Origin: Rhizobium sp. R635
GTDB lineage: Bacteria; Pseudomonadota; Alphaproteobacteria; Rhizobiales; Rhizobiaceae
Length of the DNA stretch: 64,000 nt
Assembly (NCBI RefSeq): GCF_002211285.1
Contig: NZ_LOKX01000012.1
Span: 310,001-374,000 of the forward strand
Direction: 5' to 3'
Both the position numbers and the translations under genes were made by a program. The notes below the pieces were generated by a model that was given only the letters and a program-made list of their open reading frames with translations, searched no databases and was not told the DNA's origin. Positions 8,868 to 17,832 of the stretch are shown here, piece by piece; the first letter of the stretch is position 1, and each line of letters starts with the position of its first letter.

Positions 8868-10592
8868 ATGCCGGGCGGCGACGCGACACAGTCTGCTTCT
8901 GTCGAAACGTATCTCCTTGCCAATACCGACGAGCTCGTCTCTCTTTATGACGAGAGCTTTCATCTTATCGAGTGCTCAGCCAAGCATCGGCTGACTTACG
9001 ATGTCGATTCTTTGGTCGACGCTACCTTGTGGCATGTCTATCCCGAACTTTTGGCCCCTTCGACGAAATCCGCAGTCGAACTCGTGCTTTCGAGTGGACT
9101 GCCGCGCAACGTCGAGGTGGCAAACGCAAAAACGGGAGATCGGCGCACACTCACGGTTTTCCGCAGCCCTCGCGGCTTAGGCGTCGTCGAGGCGGACGGC
9201 AAGTCGAGCTTGCGGGGGACTTATAGCCCGGCTGAAAATGACCGTGCGCTTCTTTTTCACCAGGCGACCCACGACGTTTTGACCGGACTGCCAAACCGAC
9301 GGCAATTCAGCGATCAATTGCGGAGCGCTCTGCCGGTATCAAAGGGGGTGAAGTTCGCCCTCATGCAAATCGACCTCGACGATTTCAAACCGGTCAATGA
9401 CACATTGGGCCACGGCGCCGGCGACACCGTTCTGAAAATGGCTGCCGAACGCATCAGAAACGTGCTTGGTGAGCAGGAATTCGCTTATCGATTAGCCGGC
9501 GACGAATTCGCCGTCATTCAGCGAAGAAACAACCAGCCTCGGGAGGCGGAGCGCCTGGCGGAAGCGCTCGTCGGTGCTTTCAGGGCACCGTTCACGGTCG
9601 AGGGCATCAATGTTTTCGTCGGCGCCAGTGTCGGGATTGCCGTTGCCCCATCGGATGGGAACGAATTCGAACAGCTCATGAAAGCGGCCGACATTGCGCT
9701 CTATGCGGCCAAGGAGGAAGGCAGGCACAGAGCCAGGAAGTTCAACCGCGCCATGCTGATGGTTCTGGAACAGCGGGAGACCCTGCGCCGCAGCTTGCGA
9801 ACCGCTCTCAAAGATGGCCAGTTCTTCGTCGAATACCAGCCGCTCGTACAGCCACCCTTTTCGATCGCCGGCTTTGAAGCACTGTTGCGATGGCGTCATC
9901 CCGTCGTTGGCATCATCCCGCCCAATGTCTTTATTCCCATGGCTGAGACAGACGGTTTGATGAGCGAAATCGGTCAATGGACCCTCGAACAGGCTTGTCG
10001 CGAAGCCATGACGTGGCCCTCTCATTTTTCGGTTGCCGTCAATCTTTCACCGGCGGAGTTTCTGCATGCAGGCCTTACCGACCGCATCGCTCAAACCTTG
10101 GACCTCGTTGGCATCCGCGCCGAGCGGCTTGAACTCGAGATCACCGAGTCTGTGCTGCTGGAGCGTACGATCAACAATCTCGACACCCTCAATACGTTGA
10201 AAATGCTGGGAGTTCAGATTTCGCTCGACGATTTCGGGACCTATTATTCGTCGCTCAGCTACCTGAAGAACTTCCCCTTCGATACGATCAAGATCGACCA
10301 GTATTTCATCAAGGATCTCGAGACCGACAGCAAAAGTCAGACGATCGTTCGTTCGGTCATAGCATTGGCCCACGGACTCGGCATGAGCGTCACTGCCGAG
10401 GGTGTGGAAACGGCAGAACAAGCCACCTGGCTCAAAAAAGCAAAATGTAACCGGCTGCAAGGATACTTCCTTGGCAAGCCGATGTCCCCCGAAGAGATCG
10501 GCGCGTTCCTCAACAAGCTTATGCCGCCGGTCCCCTTCGAAAACTTCCCGATGCCCAGAGCAATGCGGCCTCTGGATCCCAGGCGAGTGTGA
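8868..10592 (+). CDS. PAS-GGDEF-EAL cyclic-di-GMP protein
   Basis: Cyclic-di-GMP synthesis and/or breakdown protein, 574 aa, no membrane segment. Residues 15-110 form a PAS-like sensor. The GGDEF domain (about 125-295) has AGDEF at 210-214 in place of GGDEF, a substitution still found in active cyclases, and no RxxD inhibitory site (GEQE stands there). The EAL domain (about 305-560) keeps EAL at 337-339, the N of VNLSP, E of EITES, D454-D455, K475 and E511, but the loop reads DDFGTYYSS rather than DDFGTGYSS. The start at ATG 8868 follows GGAAGGAGAGG. It leads the partner-switching operon. Confidence 0.94.
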   Translation: MPGGDATQSASVETYLLANTDELVSLYDESFHLIECSAKHRLTYDVDSLVDATLWHVYPELLAPSTKSAVELVLSSGLPRNVEVANAKTGDRRTLTVFRSPRGLGVVEADGKSSLRGTYSPAENDRALLFHQATHDVLTGLPNRRQFSDQLRSALPVSKGVKFALMQIDLDDFKPVNDTLGHGAGDTVLKMAAERIRNVLGEQEFAYRLAGDEFAVIQRRNNQPREAERLAEALVGAFRAPFTVEGINVFVGASVGIAVAPSDGNEFEQLMKAADIALYAAKEEGRHRARKFNRAMLMVLEQRETLRRSLRTALKDGQFFVEYQPLVQPPFSIAGFEALLRWRHPVVGIIPPNVFIPMAETDGLMSEIGQWTLEQACREAMTWPSHFSVAVNLSPAEFLHAGLTDRIAQTLDLVGIRAERLELEITESVLLERTINNLDTLNTLKMLGVQISLDDFGTYYSSLSYLKNFPFDTIKIDQYFIKDLETDSKSQTIVRSVIALAHGLGMSVTAEGVETAEQATWLKKAKCNRLQGYFLGKPMSPEEIGAFLNKLMPPVPFENFPMPRAMRPLDPRRV

Positions 10593-10641
10593 GCATCAGT
10601 TTTTTGACTTCCTCGGAGTGAGTACGGGAAGGAGGAACGGC

Positions 10642-11160
10642 ATGCAGGCAACCAGCGACAGGTCAACGGAAGCGGCCTTCAAGCCCCTCCTCCGGTTCGA
10701 AATGGACATGGCGACATTTCTTTCCGACTGGCAGCATTGCGATCAGCTGTCGACCTTCATGGCGCAGATGATCAGCCACAATCGCGCCGATCCTATTCGG
10801 CATTCCAATTTCTTCTCATTTGCCCTGAATGAACTGCTGGAAGTATCGTTCCGCGGTGGTTCTCCGCAGGGTTCGATAGACTGCACGGTCTATCGACGCG
10901 ATGCGATGGAACGGGTGAGGCTCAGTTTCACGTGCCCTGCCGAACAGCGAGAATTCTATCGCGAGGCGGTGTCGAGAACCCGTCAAAAAGATGCACTCGC
11001 GCGTTATCTCGGTGCAATTTCAATGGACCAGACGCCGAACAGGGAGGTCGTTCTTCTCGATCTGGCAATCAACTTCGATGCTCGCCTGCGTCTGGAGGAG
11101 CCCGCTCCAGCATCCATAGCGTTGGTCGTCGACCTGCCGCTTGAAGGGAGCATACGTTGA
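10642..11160 (+). CDS. degenerate anti-sigma-type ATPase paralogue (slr1658/SiaB-like)
   Basis: A 172-aa protein whose fold appears homologous to the kinase-like protein at 14685-15245. Both carry W(Q/K)HC near the start, an N-box-like NEL(L/V)E, and a closing PLE..ASI / ASI..D-L-P stretch. Here the N box reads NELLEVSF, so the metal-binding Asn is replaced by Val, and no glycine-rich ATP lid is visible. I infer a protein that binds a STAS partner without phosphorylating it. ATG 10642 follows AAGGAGGA. The stop overlaps the next start (TTGA), which pairs it with the STAS-methyltransferase. Confidence 0.8.
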   Translation: MQATSDRSTEAAFKPLLRFEMDMATFLSDWQHCDQLSTFMAQMISHNRADPIRHSNFFSFALNELLEVSFRGGSPQGSIDCTVYRRDAMERVRLSFTCPAEQREFYREAVSRTRQKDALARYLGAISMDQTPNREVVLLDLAINFDARLRLEEPAPASIALVVDLPLEGSIR

Positions 11161-12323
11161 GCACAGTACCCTTCCTTGCGGAATTCGACTCCAACAGCCA
11201 GGAATTTTTCCTGGCGGGCGTGATCCGTCCTCATTCCGTCGATGAGATCGGCTCCAGCATCTGCATCTTCAGGAAGGCTATCGATGATGTCCGAGGCGTT
11301 CTTTACATCAATATAAAACGCCTCGTTCAGATGAATAACACCGCGTTTCAGGCTTTTGCCCGCGTTGTGCTGGATACCTGCCGAACAAGAACCGATCTTC
11401 GTTTCGTGGTGGTGACTTCAAGCGTCGTCGGTTGGACCGAACACATGTTCAAGCACCTCAGCAGCATCGAGCCGCGGGTAACGGTGGAGGTCTATGATTC
11501 CGGATTTTACCCCGGCCAGAGCTTCGTCGAGGATCCAAGCTTCATTCCGATATTGCGCACGCAGACCAAGATGACATGGCGCCACGAGCGCACCATCCTC
11601 CCTCGTCACGGCATGCGGAGAGGGATCGTGATGGCCGATATCTGCTGCGGCATCGGCGATTTCGCCCTGCTTGTCAAAAAGGAGTTCCGGCCGGGTCGGA
11701 TCGTCGCACTCGACCATTCCAGAGCAAGTCTTGCCTATGCCCGCGAGATGGCCGCCAGCTTCGATGTCGCCGATATCGAATATACTTACGGCGACGCCTC
11801 GGAAATGCTGCTTGAAGGCAACCAGTTCGACTTGGTGACGTGCCGCCATTCGCTTCAGATATTCAATCGGCCGGATATGATTCTGAAGGAGCTCTTCCGG
11901 ATCTGCAAGCCGGGCGGGCGGGTATACATAACCAACGAGAAAAATTCGCATTGCCTGGGAGAACCCCGCTCACAAAGCATCCAATGGACCTACAATGAAG
12001 TCGCAAAGCTGTTCAGCCACTTCGAAATGGACGTGGAACTCGGCCCGAAAAGCCGCCGATACCTCACCGATGCCGGCTTCGACGATATTCTCATCGAGTC
12101 TTTCATGGTCACCAATCTCGATGGCGACCCGCAGGATTTTGCCGATGTCATCGCAGCTTGGGAGAATGTTTATGTTGAGGAAATGGCTGTCAGGCGCGGG
12201 GATTCTTCCGACTTCATAGAACGTTTTCGACAGGGTTTCAGGGACCACATTTTTGCAGCCCTTCATCCCAAGGGCTATGCCGGCTGGCCAATCTGGGCGG
12301 CGTCAGGACGCAAGCCGTCATGA
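11157..12323 (+). CDS. STAS-like domain fused to SAM-dependent methyltransferase
   Basis: A 388-aa two-domain protein. Residues 1-120 match the free STAS protein at 15261 in layout (hydrophobic strand, phospho-loop, amphipathic helix, R-F-V strand, a Trp in the last helix), but the loop is VQMNNTAF where the free protein has FLNSSGIN. Residues about 140-300 are a class I methyltransferase: DICCGIGD (motif I, near 161-168), LDHS, YGDAS, FDLVTCRHSL and CKPGGRVYI. The TTG start has AAGGGAG upstream. Substrate unknown. It suggests a methyltransferase whose activity or location is set by partner switching. Confidence 0.85.
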   Translation: MSTVPFLAEFDSNSQEFFLAGVIRPHSVDEIGSSICIFRKAIDDVRGVLYINIKRLVQMNNTAFQAFARVVLDTCRTRTDLRFVVVTSSVVGWTEHMFKHLSSIEPRVTVEVYDSGFYPGQSFVEDPSFIPILRTQTKMTWRHERTILPRHGMRRGIVMADICCGIGDFALLVKKEFRPGRIVALDHSRASLAYAREMAASFDVADIEYTYGDASEMLLEGNQFDLVTCRHSLQIFNRPDMILKELFRICKPGGRVYITNEKNSHCLGEPRSQSIQWTYNEVAKLFSHFEMDVELGPKSRRYLTDAGFDDILIESFMVTNLDGDPQDFADVIAAWENVYVEEMAVRRGDSSDFIERFRQGFRDHIFAALHPKGYAGWPIWAASGRKPS

Positions 12324-14680
12324 ATGCACCGGCTGGACAGATCGCACGTTTCGGCTTGCACTCGTTTCGTGCAAAGTTCGTTCTCGTCGTCGGCAGCGCC
12401 GTGCTGTTCGACCTGCTGGTGACGGGAGGCCTGGCGCTTTGGAACGTGCAAAGGCTCTCTCGTGATGCCACGGCCGAAGTCGGCCAGGGCCTGGAGGAGG
12501 CCAATCAAGGTTATATCCGCTCCTACGCTGATATAACCGCGGAACATGTCAACCTGCTCCTGAGCCAGGTCCATTCGGATGTCAGCACATTGGCGGGGGT
12601 TCTTCAGGAACAGATCGATCGACCCGATCGAGAAACCCAGATCGGCCAGGCCATGGCTCTTGGTTCTCCGGGAACCGCGGAGGTCGTCTACGATGCGAAA
12701 GGAGGATGGGCTCAGAACCTGCCGGGCTCGCCATCCGTCGTCAGCGTCTGGGGTTATCTGCTGGGATCTGATCACCTCCCCGTCCCGGAGGTCCAGAGGG
12801 ACATCGAAAACAGTGCGGTCCTCGACCTAGTGGCGCCAAGCCTGCTGTCGGACGGCCTTTCCAAGCTTCAGATGTATTATATCGGCCCGAGAGAACGTCC
12901 AATCTTCAGGACAGCGCCCTACACCGACCAGGCCCAGACCTTCGACAAGCTCTATCCGGGCCATAACAGCGCGGAGTTCTGGACCTTTTTCTTTCCCGGG
13001 CTTTACGAGTCGTGGGAGGAGTGGGGCAGAGACAGGGGAAAACGCCTGGTCAGCAGCGAGATTACCCAGACGGCACCCTATACGGATGCAATCACCGGCA
13101 AGCTCATCGTCAGCTTTTTTCAGCCGCTCTGGTCTCCTGACCGAAGAAAAGTCGCCGGCGCTGCCGGAACGGATATCACGCTCGACCAACTGGCCGGGAT
13201 CGTCGAGAACGTCAAGGTTGCCGACAAGGGCTTCGGCTTCCTGGCCATGTCGGATGGCAACGTGGTTGCCATCAATCCGACCGGCGAGAAAATCATCGGA
13301 TTGCGGTCATCGAATAATCAGGGCGGTGAAGGTGTCACGGGCCTGAACCGTTCACTGAAAGGGAGTACGCAGTCTGAAGTAGCGCAACTGCCGCTGGGCG
13401 AGGATGGGCTGTTGCGCCATATTCTCCTTGATGAAAATGGCGAAAAGGTTCCCTACCTCGTCGTCTTGAAACAGTTGCAGCCGACGAATCTTTGGATTTC
13501 CGGCCCTGTGAGGCGTGAAGCCATGCTGCTCGGCATCGTCGTGCCGGAGCGGGAGATTTACGCCTCGCTGTTTGCCGCCCAAGCCGGAATTTCACAGGCG
13601 GCAAACCGGATTCTGATCTACCAGATTCTGGCGCTTCTGGTGTCGCTGTGCTTTGTCATCACAGCCATTTTTGCCATATCGAAGCGCATCACACGAGGCA
13701 TCAGCTCACTCGCCGAAGCCGCCAAACGCATCCAGGCGAAGGATTATTCCGTTCGGGTGGACATACCGACCCGTGATGAGGTTGGAGAAGCCGGGATGGC
13801 CTTCAACGGCATGGCTGAACAGATCAGTTTTCATACGGAGAATCTCGAGCAGCTCGTCGACGACAGAACGAAGGAGATCGAAGAAGCGAACCAGCAGATC
13901 TCCACCTTGAATAGACAATTGCGCAGCGAAAACCTGCGCCTGGGTGCGGAGCTTGCGGTGGCGCGCCGCATCCAGATGATGGTTCTGCCCAAGACCGGCG
14001 AATTGGAAGAAATTCCGGAACTGGAAATCGCAGCTTACATGCGGCCGGCCGACGAGGTGGGGGGCGATTACTACGATGTCTTGAGGGACGGAAAGCGGCT
14101 GAAAATCGGCATCGGCGATGTCACGGGACACGGCCTGGAAAGCGGCGTGTTGATGCTGATGGTCCAGTCGATTGCGCGGGCATTGCAGGAGGCTGGCGAC
14201 ATGGAGCCCTCGCAGTTCCTGAACAGGGTGAACCGAGCCATTTATAAAAATCTCGTCAGGACCAGCACCAACAAGCACCTTTCCCTCGCCTTCCTGGATT
14301 ATGACGGAAGACGCCTGACGCTGTCGGGCCAGCACGAGGAACTGATCGTCGTTCGCAAGCCCGGAAAGGTGGAGCGGATCGACACGCTCGATCTAGGCCT
14401 GCCGATTGGACTGGAACCGGATATTTCGTCGTTCGTGGCGACACGCGAGGTATCCTTTGACCGCGACGATATCATCATTCTGCACACGGACGGCGTGACC
14501 GAGGCCGAGGATCATAACGGCGAACTCTTTGGCATCGAGCGGCTTTGCGAAAGCGCCGGCCGGCGATACGGCTTGAGCGCCGAGGACGTCAAGGTCGGGA
14601 TCATCGAGGATTTGATGGCTCATATCGGCACGCAGAAGATCCATGATGACATCACGCTCGTGGTTATGAAACACAGGTGA
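12320..14680 (+). CDS. Cache-HAMP-SpoIIE (RsbU/SiaA-like) phosphatase
   Basis: Membrane PP2C-type Ser/Thr phosphatase of 786 aa that would dephosphorylate the STAS proteins of this operon. The order is membrane helix near 20-40, a double-Cache-like periplasmic sensor (about 45-410), second membrane helix near 430-455, HAMP, a coiled coil rich in Glu/Gln/Lys (about 510-545), then the SpoIIE domain. Metal-binding aspartates are present in EVGGDYYD, GDVTGHG, HTDGVTE and HDDITLV, so it should be active. Its ATG overlaps the stop of the upstream gene. It is the only phosphatase for two STAS proteins. Confidence 0.93.
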   Translation: MNAPAGQIARFGLHSFRAKFVLVVGSAVLFDLLVTGGLALWNVQRLSRDATAEVGQGLEEANQGYIRSYADITAEHVNLLLSQVHSDVSTLAGVLQEQIDRPDRETQIGQAMALGSPGTAEVVYDAKGGWAQNLPGSPSVVSVWGYLLGSDHLPVPEVQRDIENSAVLDLVAPSLLSDGLSKLQMYYIGPRERPIFRTAPYTDQAQTFDKLYPGHNSAEFWTFFFPGLYESWEEWGRDRGKRLVSSEITQTAPYTDAITGKLIVSFFQPLWSPDRRKVAGAAGTDITLDQLAGIVENVKVADKGFGFLAMSDGNVVAINPTGEKIIGLRSSNNQGGEGVTGLNRSLKGSTQSEVAQLPLGEDGLLRHILLDENGEKVPYLVVLKQLQPTNLWISGPVRREAMLLGIVVPEREIYASLFAAQAGISQAANRILIYQILALLVSLCFVITAIFAISKRITRGISSLAEAAKRIQAKDYSVRVDIPTRDEVGEAGMAFNGMAEQISFHTENLEQLVDDRTKEIEEANQQISTLNRQLRSENLRLGAELAVARRIQMMVLPKTGELEEIPELEIAAYMRPADEVGGDYYDVLRDGKRLKIGIGDVTGHGLESGVLMLMVQSIARALQEAGDMEPSQFLNRVNRAIYKNLVRTSTNKHLSLAFLDYDGRRLTLSGQHEELIVVRKPGKVERIDTLDLGLPIGLEPDISSFVATREVSFDRDDIIILHTDGVTEAEDHNGELFGIERLCESAGRRYGLSAEDVKVGIIEDLMAHIGTQKIHDDITLVVMKHR

Positions 14681-14684
14681 GTGG

Positions 14685-15245
14685 ATGACGATCCTATATG
14701 GACTGGAAGATCTGGCGATCGGAACGGGCGAAAATGTCACGAGGCTGCGTCTTTTCGAGGGGCCTCTCGATCTCGGCTGGAAACATTGCGCGATCACCTC
14801 GGATTTCGTCGCCGAGTTTGTCGCCTTGCGCTACCGCACATCCCGCAACCTCTATAGGGAAGTCCGGCATAATGTCGGCTACCTCACGAACGAGCTTGTC
14901 GAGAATGCGGTAAAATTCCGCGCGGCCGGCGAAATCGTCGTGGAGGCTTCAGTCGAGAAGAATGTCTTTCGCGCAAAGGTCTCCAATCTTGTCGATGAGG
15001 AAGCCTCCCGGAAATTCCAGCATTTGCTTTCGCAAATCACCATAAGCGATCCGGGCGAGCTCCTCATCGAGCGGATAGAGGCGAATGCGAGAGAGGCGGA
15101 TCCGACCAGCTCAGGTCTCGGACTTCTAACCCTTATGAGCGACTACGGCGTTCACTTTGCATGGGTTTTTGGAGCCGGGAAGCCAGACGGCCGAGTTCCG
15201 CTCGAAACCTATGCGTCCATCACAGTTCCAGATGCCTCGAATTGA
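14685..15245 (+). CDS. anti-sigma-type Ser kinase, slr1658-like regulator
   Basis: A 186-aa GHKL-ATPase-type protein with an intact N box (NELVENAVKF) and a glycine-rich lid (SGLGLLTLMSDYG), both near their usual places, so ATP binding is credible. Homologues (SiaB, slr1658) phosphorylate or bind a STAS partner. That partner is most likely the gene just downstream. The ATG lies 4 nt after the phosphatase stop with AGGTGAGTGG before it. It is the catalytic counterpart of the degenerate protein at 10642. Confidence 0.85.
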   Translation: MTILYGLEDLAIGTGENVTRLRLFEGPLDLGWKHCAITSDFVAEFVALRYRTSRNLYREVRHNVGYLTNELVENAVKFRAAGEIVVEASVEKNVFRAKVSNLVDEEASRKFQHLLSQITISDPGELLIERIEANAREADPTSSGLGLLTLMSDYGVHFAWVFGAGKPDGRVPLETYASITVPDASN

Positions 15246-15260
15246 CGAGAGAGGGTGGAT

Positions 15261-15599
15261 ATGGAAATCAGGCAAGAAGAATATCACGTCTGGTCGGAAG
15301 GTACGGAAATTTACTTCGACGGCACTATGCGCCTGCCCAATACGGAGGCCTATGCGCCTATCTTTTCCCTTGTCATGAGTATTCTGGAAGCGTCACCTGA
15401 TCGCGTCACCGTCGACCTCACAGGCCTGCAATTTCTCAATTCTTCCGGAATCAACCTGCTCGCGAAGTTCACGATTGAGGTTCGCAACAGGCCGAATGTT
15501 CAATTCACGGTACGCGGAAGCTCGGAGTATCCGTGGCAGTCGAAATCCCTTCCGAATTTGAAGAAACTATATCCGGGCGTGGATCTCCGACTTAGCTGA
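15261..15599 (+). CDS. STAS-domain anti-sigma-antagonist-like protein (slr1659-like)
   Basis: A 112-aa single STAS domain. The phospho-loop reads [17 protein letters not shown], giving Ser in the usual place for control by the upstream kinase and phosphatase. I take ATG 15261, with GAGAGAGGG upstream, over the GTG two codons earlier. It is the last gene of the operon, followed by a repeat with two strong stem-loops. In SiaABCD-type systems such a protein drives a diguanylate cyclase; the GGDEF-EAL protein in this operon is the obvious candidate target. Confidence 0.88.
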   Translation: MEIRQEEYHVWSEGTEIYFDGTMRLPNTEAYAPIFSLVMSILEASPDRVTVDLTGLQFLNSSGINLLAKFTIEVRNRPNVQFTVRGSSEYPWQSKSLPNLKKLYPGVDLRLS

Positions 15600-15620
15600 G
15601 CAGCGGCCTCGGCCATGACA

Positions 15621-15726
15621 CTAAAGCGCGTCGCGATCTTTCAGATTCGCTCTTCGCGCTTTAGGTCTTTGTTTTACGCATGTCGTTAACGCAAAACCGC
15701 CGCACACTTTTGCGCGACATGCTCTA
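15621..15726. repeat. Rhizobium-type intergenic repeat with two nested stem-loops
   Basis: Arm CTAAAGCGCG at 15621-15630 pairs with CGCGCTTTAG at 15655-15664. GCATGTCG at 15678-15685 pairs with CGACATGC at 15715-15722, enclosing GCAAAA/TTTTGC. I recognise the wording as an element found many times between Rhizobium genes; that is from memory, not from a search. Its right end GCTCTA supplies the stop codon of the convergent AraC gene. It may serve as a two-way terminator. Confidence 0.75.
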
Positions 15727-16872
15727 ATGTGCCGGCACCAGCCAATCTCCGATCGTTGTCCCTTGACTGCACGCGGGAAGCGTGGCCGGGACAACCGGGC
15801 GCTCGGTTGCCACGGTTTTTCTTATGTCACGTGGGCTGAGCCCGAATTCGTGGCTGAACGCGCGCGTAAAATTGGCAGCGGCGTTGAAACCGGCCGCCTC
15901 CGCAATCTCGGAGATTTGCCTGTTGTCGGCCGGGTTGCTGAGATCCGCATATGCCTGCAGCAATCGGCGTTTGCGAATGTAATTGAAGACGCCCCCGCTC
16001 GCTTCGAACAATTGGTAGAGCCGCGTACGCGAGATGCCCAACGCACGGCACATGACGTCGGGCGTCAAATCGTCTGAATGGAGGTTGAGGTGAACGTAGC
16101 GGTGTGCCCGCTCCATCATTCCCATGCCTGCCTGGATCTGGCTCGTATCCGGCCTTGTGGACGAGGCGGCGCATGCGACGACCATATCGGAGATCGTTTG
16201 TACGAGGCGCGGCACCTCCCCCGCGGTCACATTGCTCAGGTTTGCTTCCAGGCCGGTAAGATAGCTCGTGAGCAGTTCGGCCAGGCTGCCGGAAAGAACC
16301 GTGTTGTTGGCACCCTGGAGAAGGCTCGCATTCGCAGCCAACAATTCATAGGGCAAGAAAACCAGCACGGCGGCTGAATCGATCATCCGCCCGCGATGGG
16401 GATAACCGAGAGATCCGAAAAATACCGCACCGGGACCGGCTTCCGTGACCTGACGGTTGACCTCGGTCCAGGCCCGGCCGCTGCGAAGCAGGCCGACGTT
16501 CCAATGGTCGATGGGGCTCGATCGCAGCATGGTTTGATCGCGAATGAAACTATATGCCTGCGCGCGCTGCTGGATGATGAGTACGTCGCCAAGGCGCCAG
16601 CCGATCTGTTCGGCAAGAAAGCCGTCGTCCGGGGACTTTCCGTCCGGCAGATGCACATCGACGAGCGGCGCCATATGCGCGCGCCAGGCCTGAAATTGCT
16701 CTTTCAGCGGCAGATCCTGCGTCGAGAAACGCAAGGGCGCCAGCGCAGGCGGAATATCCGAGCGATGTTCCTTCTGCGTGGCAGGTTCGCGTGGCCAGCG
16801 CCGTCGCTCCTTGTGGGCTGGCCATTCCCGTCCCGCGGGGAGGTCATCTCCAGATTCGGACTCCGTATCCAT
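15724..16872 (-). CDS. AraC-family transcriptional regulator
   Basis: A 382-aa regulator with an N-terminal AraC-binding-like domain (about 50-230) and two C-terminal helix-turn-helix motifs (about 270-355: ISRTRLYQLFEASGG and ISEIAEAAGFNAAANFTRAF). ATG 16872 is chosen because GGAGGGATTGG stands just upstream; an ATG six codons earlier lacks a site. The closing 15-20 residues run into the repeat. No target operon is evident: the neighbours are the partner-switching operon (convergent) and a sparse AT-rich region. Confidence 0.92.
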   Translation of the reverse strand: MDTESESGDDLPAGREWPAHKERRRWPREPATQKEHRSDIPPALAPLRFSTQDLPLKEQFQAWRAHMAPLVDVHLPDGKSPDDGFLAEQIGWRLGDVLIIQQRAQAYSFIRDQTMLRSSPIDHWNVGLLRSGRAWTEVNRQVTEAGPGAVFFGSLGYPHRGRMIDSAAVLVFLPYELLAANASLLQGANNTVLSGSLAELLTSYLTGLEANLSNVTAGEVPRLVQTISDMVVACAASSTRPDTSQIQAGMGMMERAHRYVHLNLHSDDLTPDVMCRALGISRTRLYQLFEASGGVFNYIRKRRLLQAYADLSNPADNRQISEIAEAAGFNAAANFTRAFSHEFGLSPRDIRKTVATERPVVPATLPACSQGTTIGDWLVPAH

Positions 16873-17106
16873 CCAATCCCTCCAGCGCATGAGCCGATCC
16901 GGGCTGTTGAAATTGAGAGCAAAACAAACGTTCTCGCGGCCGAAACCTCCGCGCCGCCACCTGAAAAGTAAGCGGTTGAAACGCTACGTGTATAAATTAT
17001 TTATCATATTCTTTTCCGTGCAGAAATGTACGGAACGATAATTTTCAGGATGCGGGGATAACGACAAATGCAGCCCGATCCTGTATCTAAATAAGCAATG
17101 GTTGGC

Positions 17107-17122
17107 TCCGAACCAGTTCGGA
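17107..17122. promoter_or_regulatory. perfect dyad in the gap upstream of the AraC gene
   Basis: TCCGAAC-CA-GTTCGGA, 7-bp arms. It lies in the 667-nt stretch 16873-17539, which is AT-richer than its surroundings (16980-17100) and holds no convincing gene until 17540. A second dyad, TTTTCTT-CAA-AAGAAAA, lies at 17186-17202. The role is unknown; a regulator site is possible. Confidence 0.35.
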
Positions 17123-17539
17123 ACTTCCAAAATATTCACGTCCCAGCGCCATGTAGTTGCATAGCGCTCTCAAACGTGAAGCGACTTTTCTTCAAAAGAA
17201 AACCTGAAAATACGGAAGGATAGTCGTGACTGTCTGAGGGTATTCCTGCGCTCTCTACACAAGATTCGGTCTACGGTGGAATTTTTCGTCATACGACCCT
17301 CGTTCACTGAGAAAAAATCTTGTCGCCAGTGATGCAGGTTTCCTCGGATCGCATTTATGCAAGACGCTCCCGACGTCGGACATGGACAAATGACGTCGGA
17401 GCAAGGGTTGCGGGCAAGTTGAGGCGCCATCTGTGTCGATGCGTAACGAGCCCGAGGCTTGCACGCAACCCTTACCCATTCCACGCTTCGGCGAATTTCA
17501 TACGAACCTGCCCTTTCATGCGGCAGAACGGAGGCTGAG

Positions 17540-17740
17540 ATGACCACCATAGACCATGAGAAGCAAATAGAATTGAGCCCGATTTCGAACTGCAGAAGCG
17601 AGGTCGAAATCGCGATGGTGGAAATGCTCGTGAATTTGCAGAAACGCGGGTGGCAGGCAGCGGAACTGGCGCTGGCGCTCGCAGATGCCTCCGAAGAACT
17701 TGTTATGCTAATGGCGAACAAAATGCCTCGGTCGCACTGA
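17540..17740 (+). CDS. small hypothetical protein, 66 aa
   Basis: I do not recognise this protein. ATG 17540 has GGAGGCTGAG directly before it, and the translation is a plausible soluble helical protein (EIAMVEMLVNLQKRGWQA, then ELALALADASEELVMLM). It lies alone between an AT-rich region and a repeat. A longer open frame on the opposite strand shows no good start or composition. It is real only if conserved elsewhere. Confidence 0.5.
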   Translation: MTTIDHEKQIELSPISNCRSEVEIAMVEMLVNLQKRGWQAAELALALADASEELVMLMANKMPRSH

Positions 17741-17832
17741 TGAGCCGATCGCATGCCAATCGCGTCTGCGTTTGCGGTGTTATTCGCTGCAAGTACCGCT
17801 CGCTGGAGTATTCAAGATCCGTTCCTAAATTC

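Noticed and set aside
17170..17754. 194-aa open frame opposite the 66-aa small gene
   Set aside because: Ser/Ala-rich low-complexity start and no ribosome site; the opposite small ORF has a good one.
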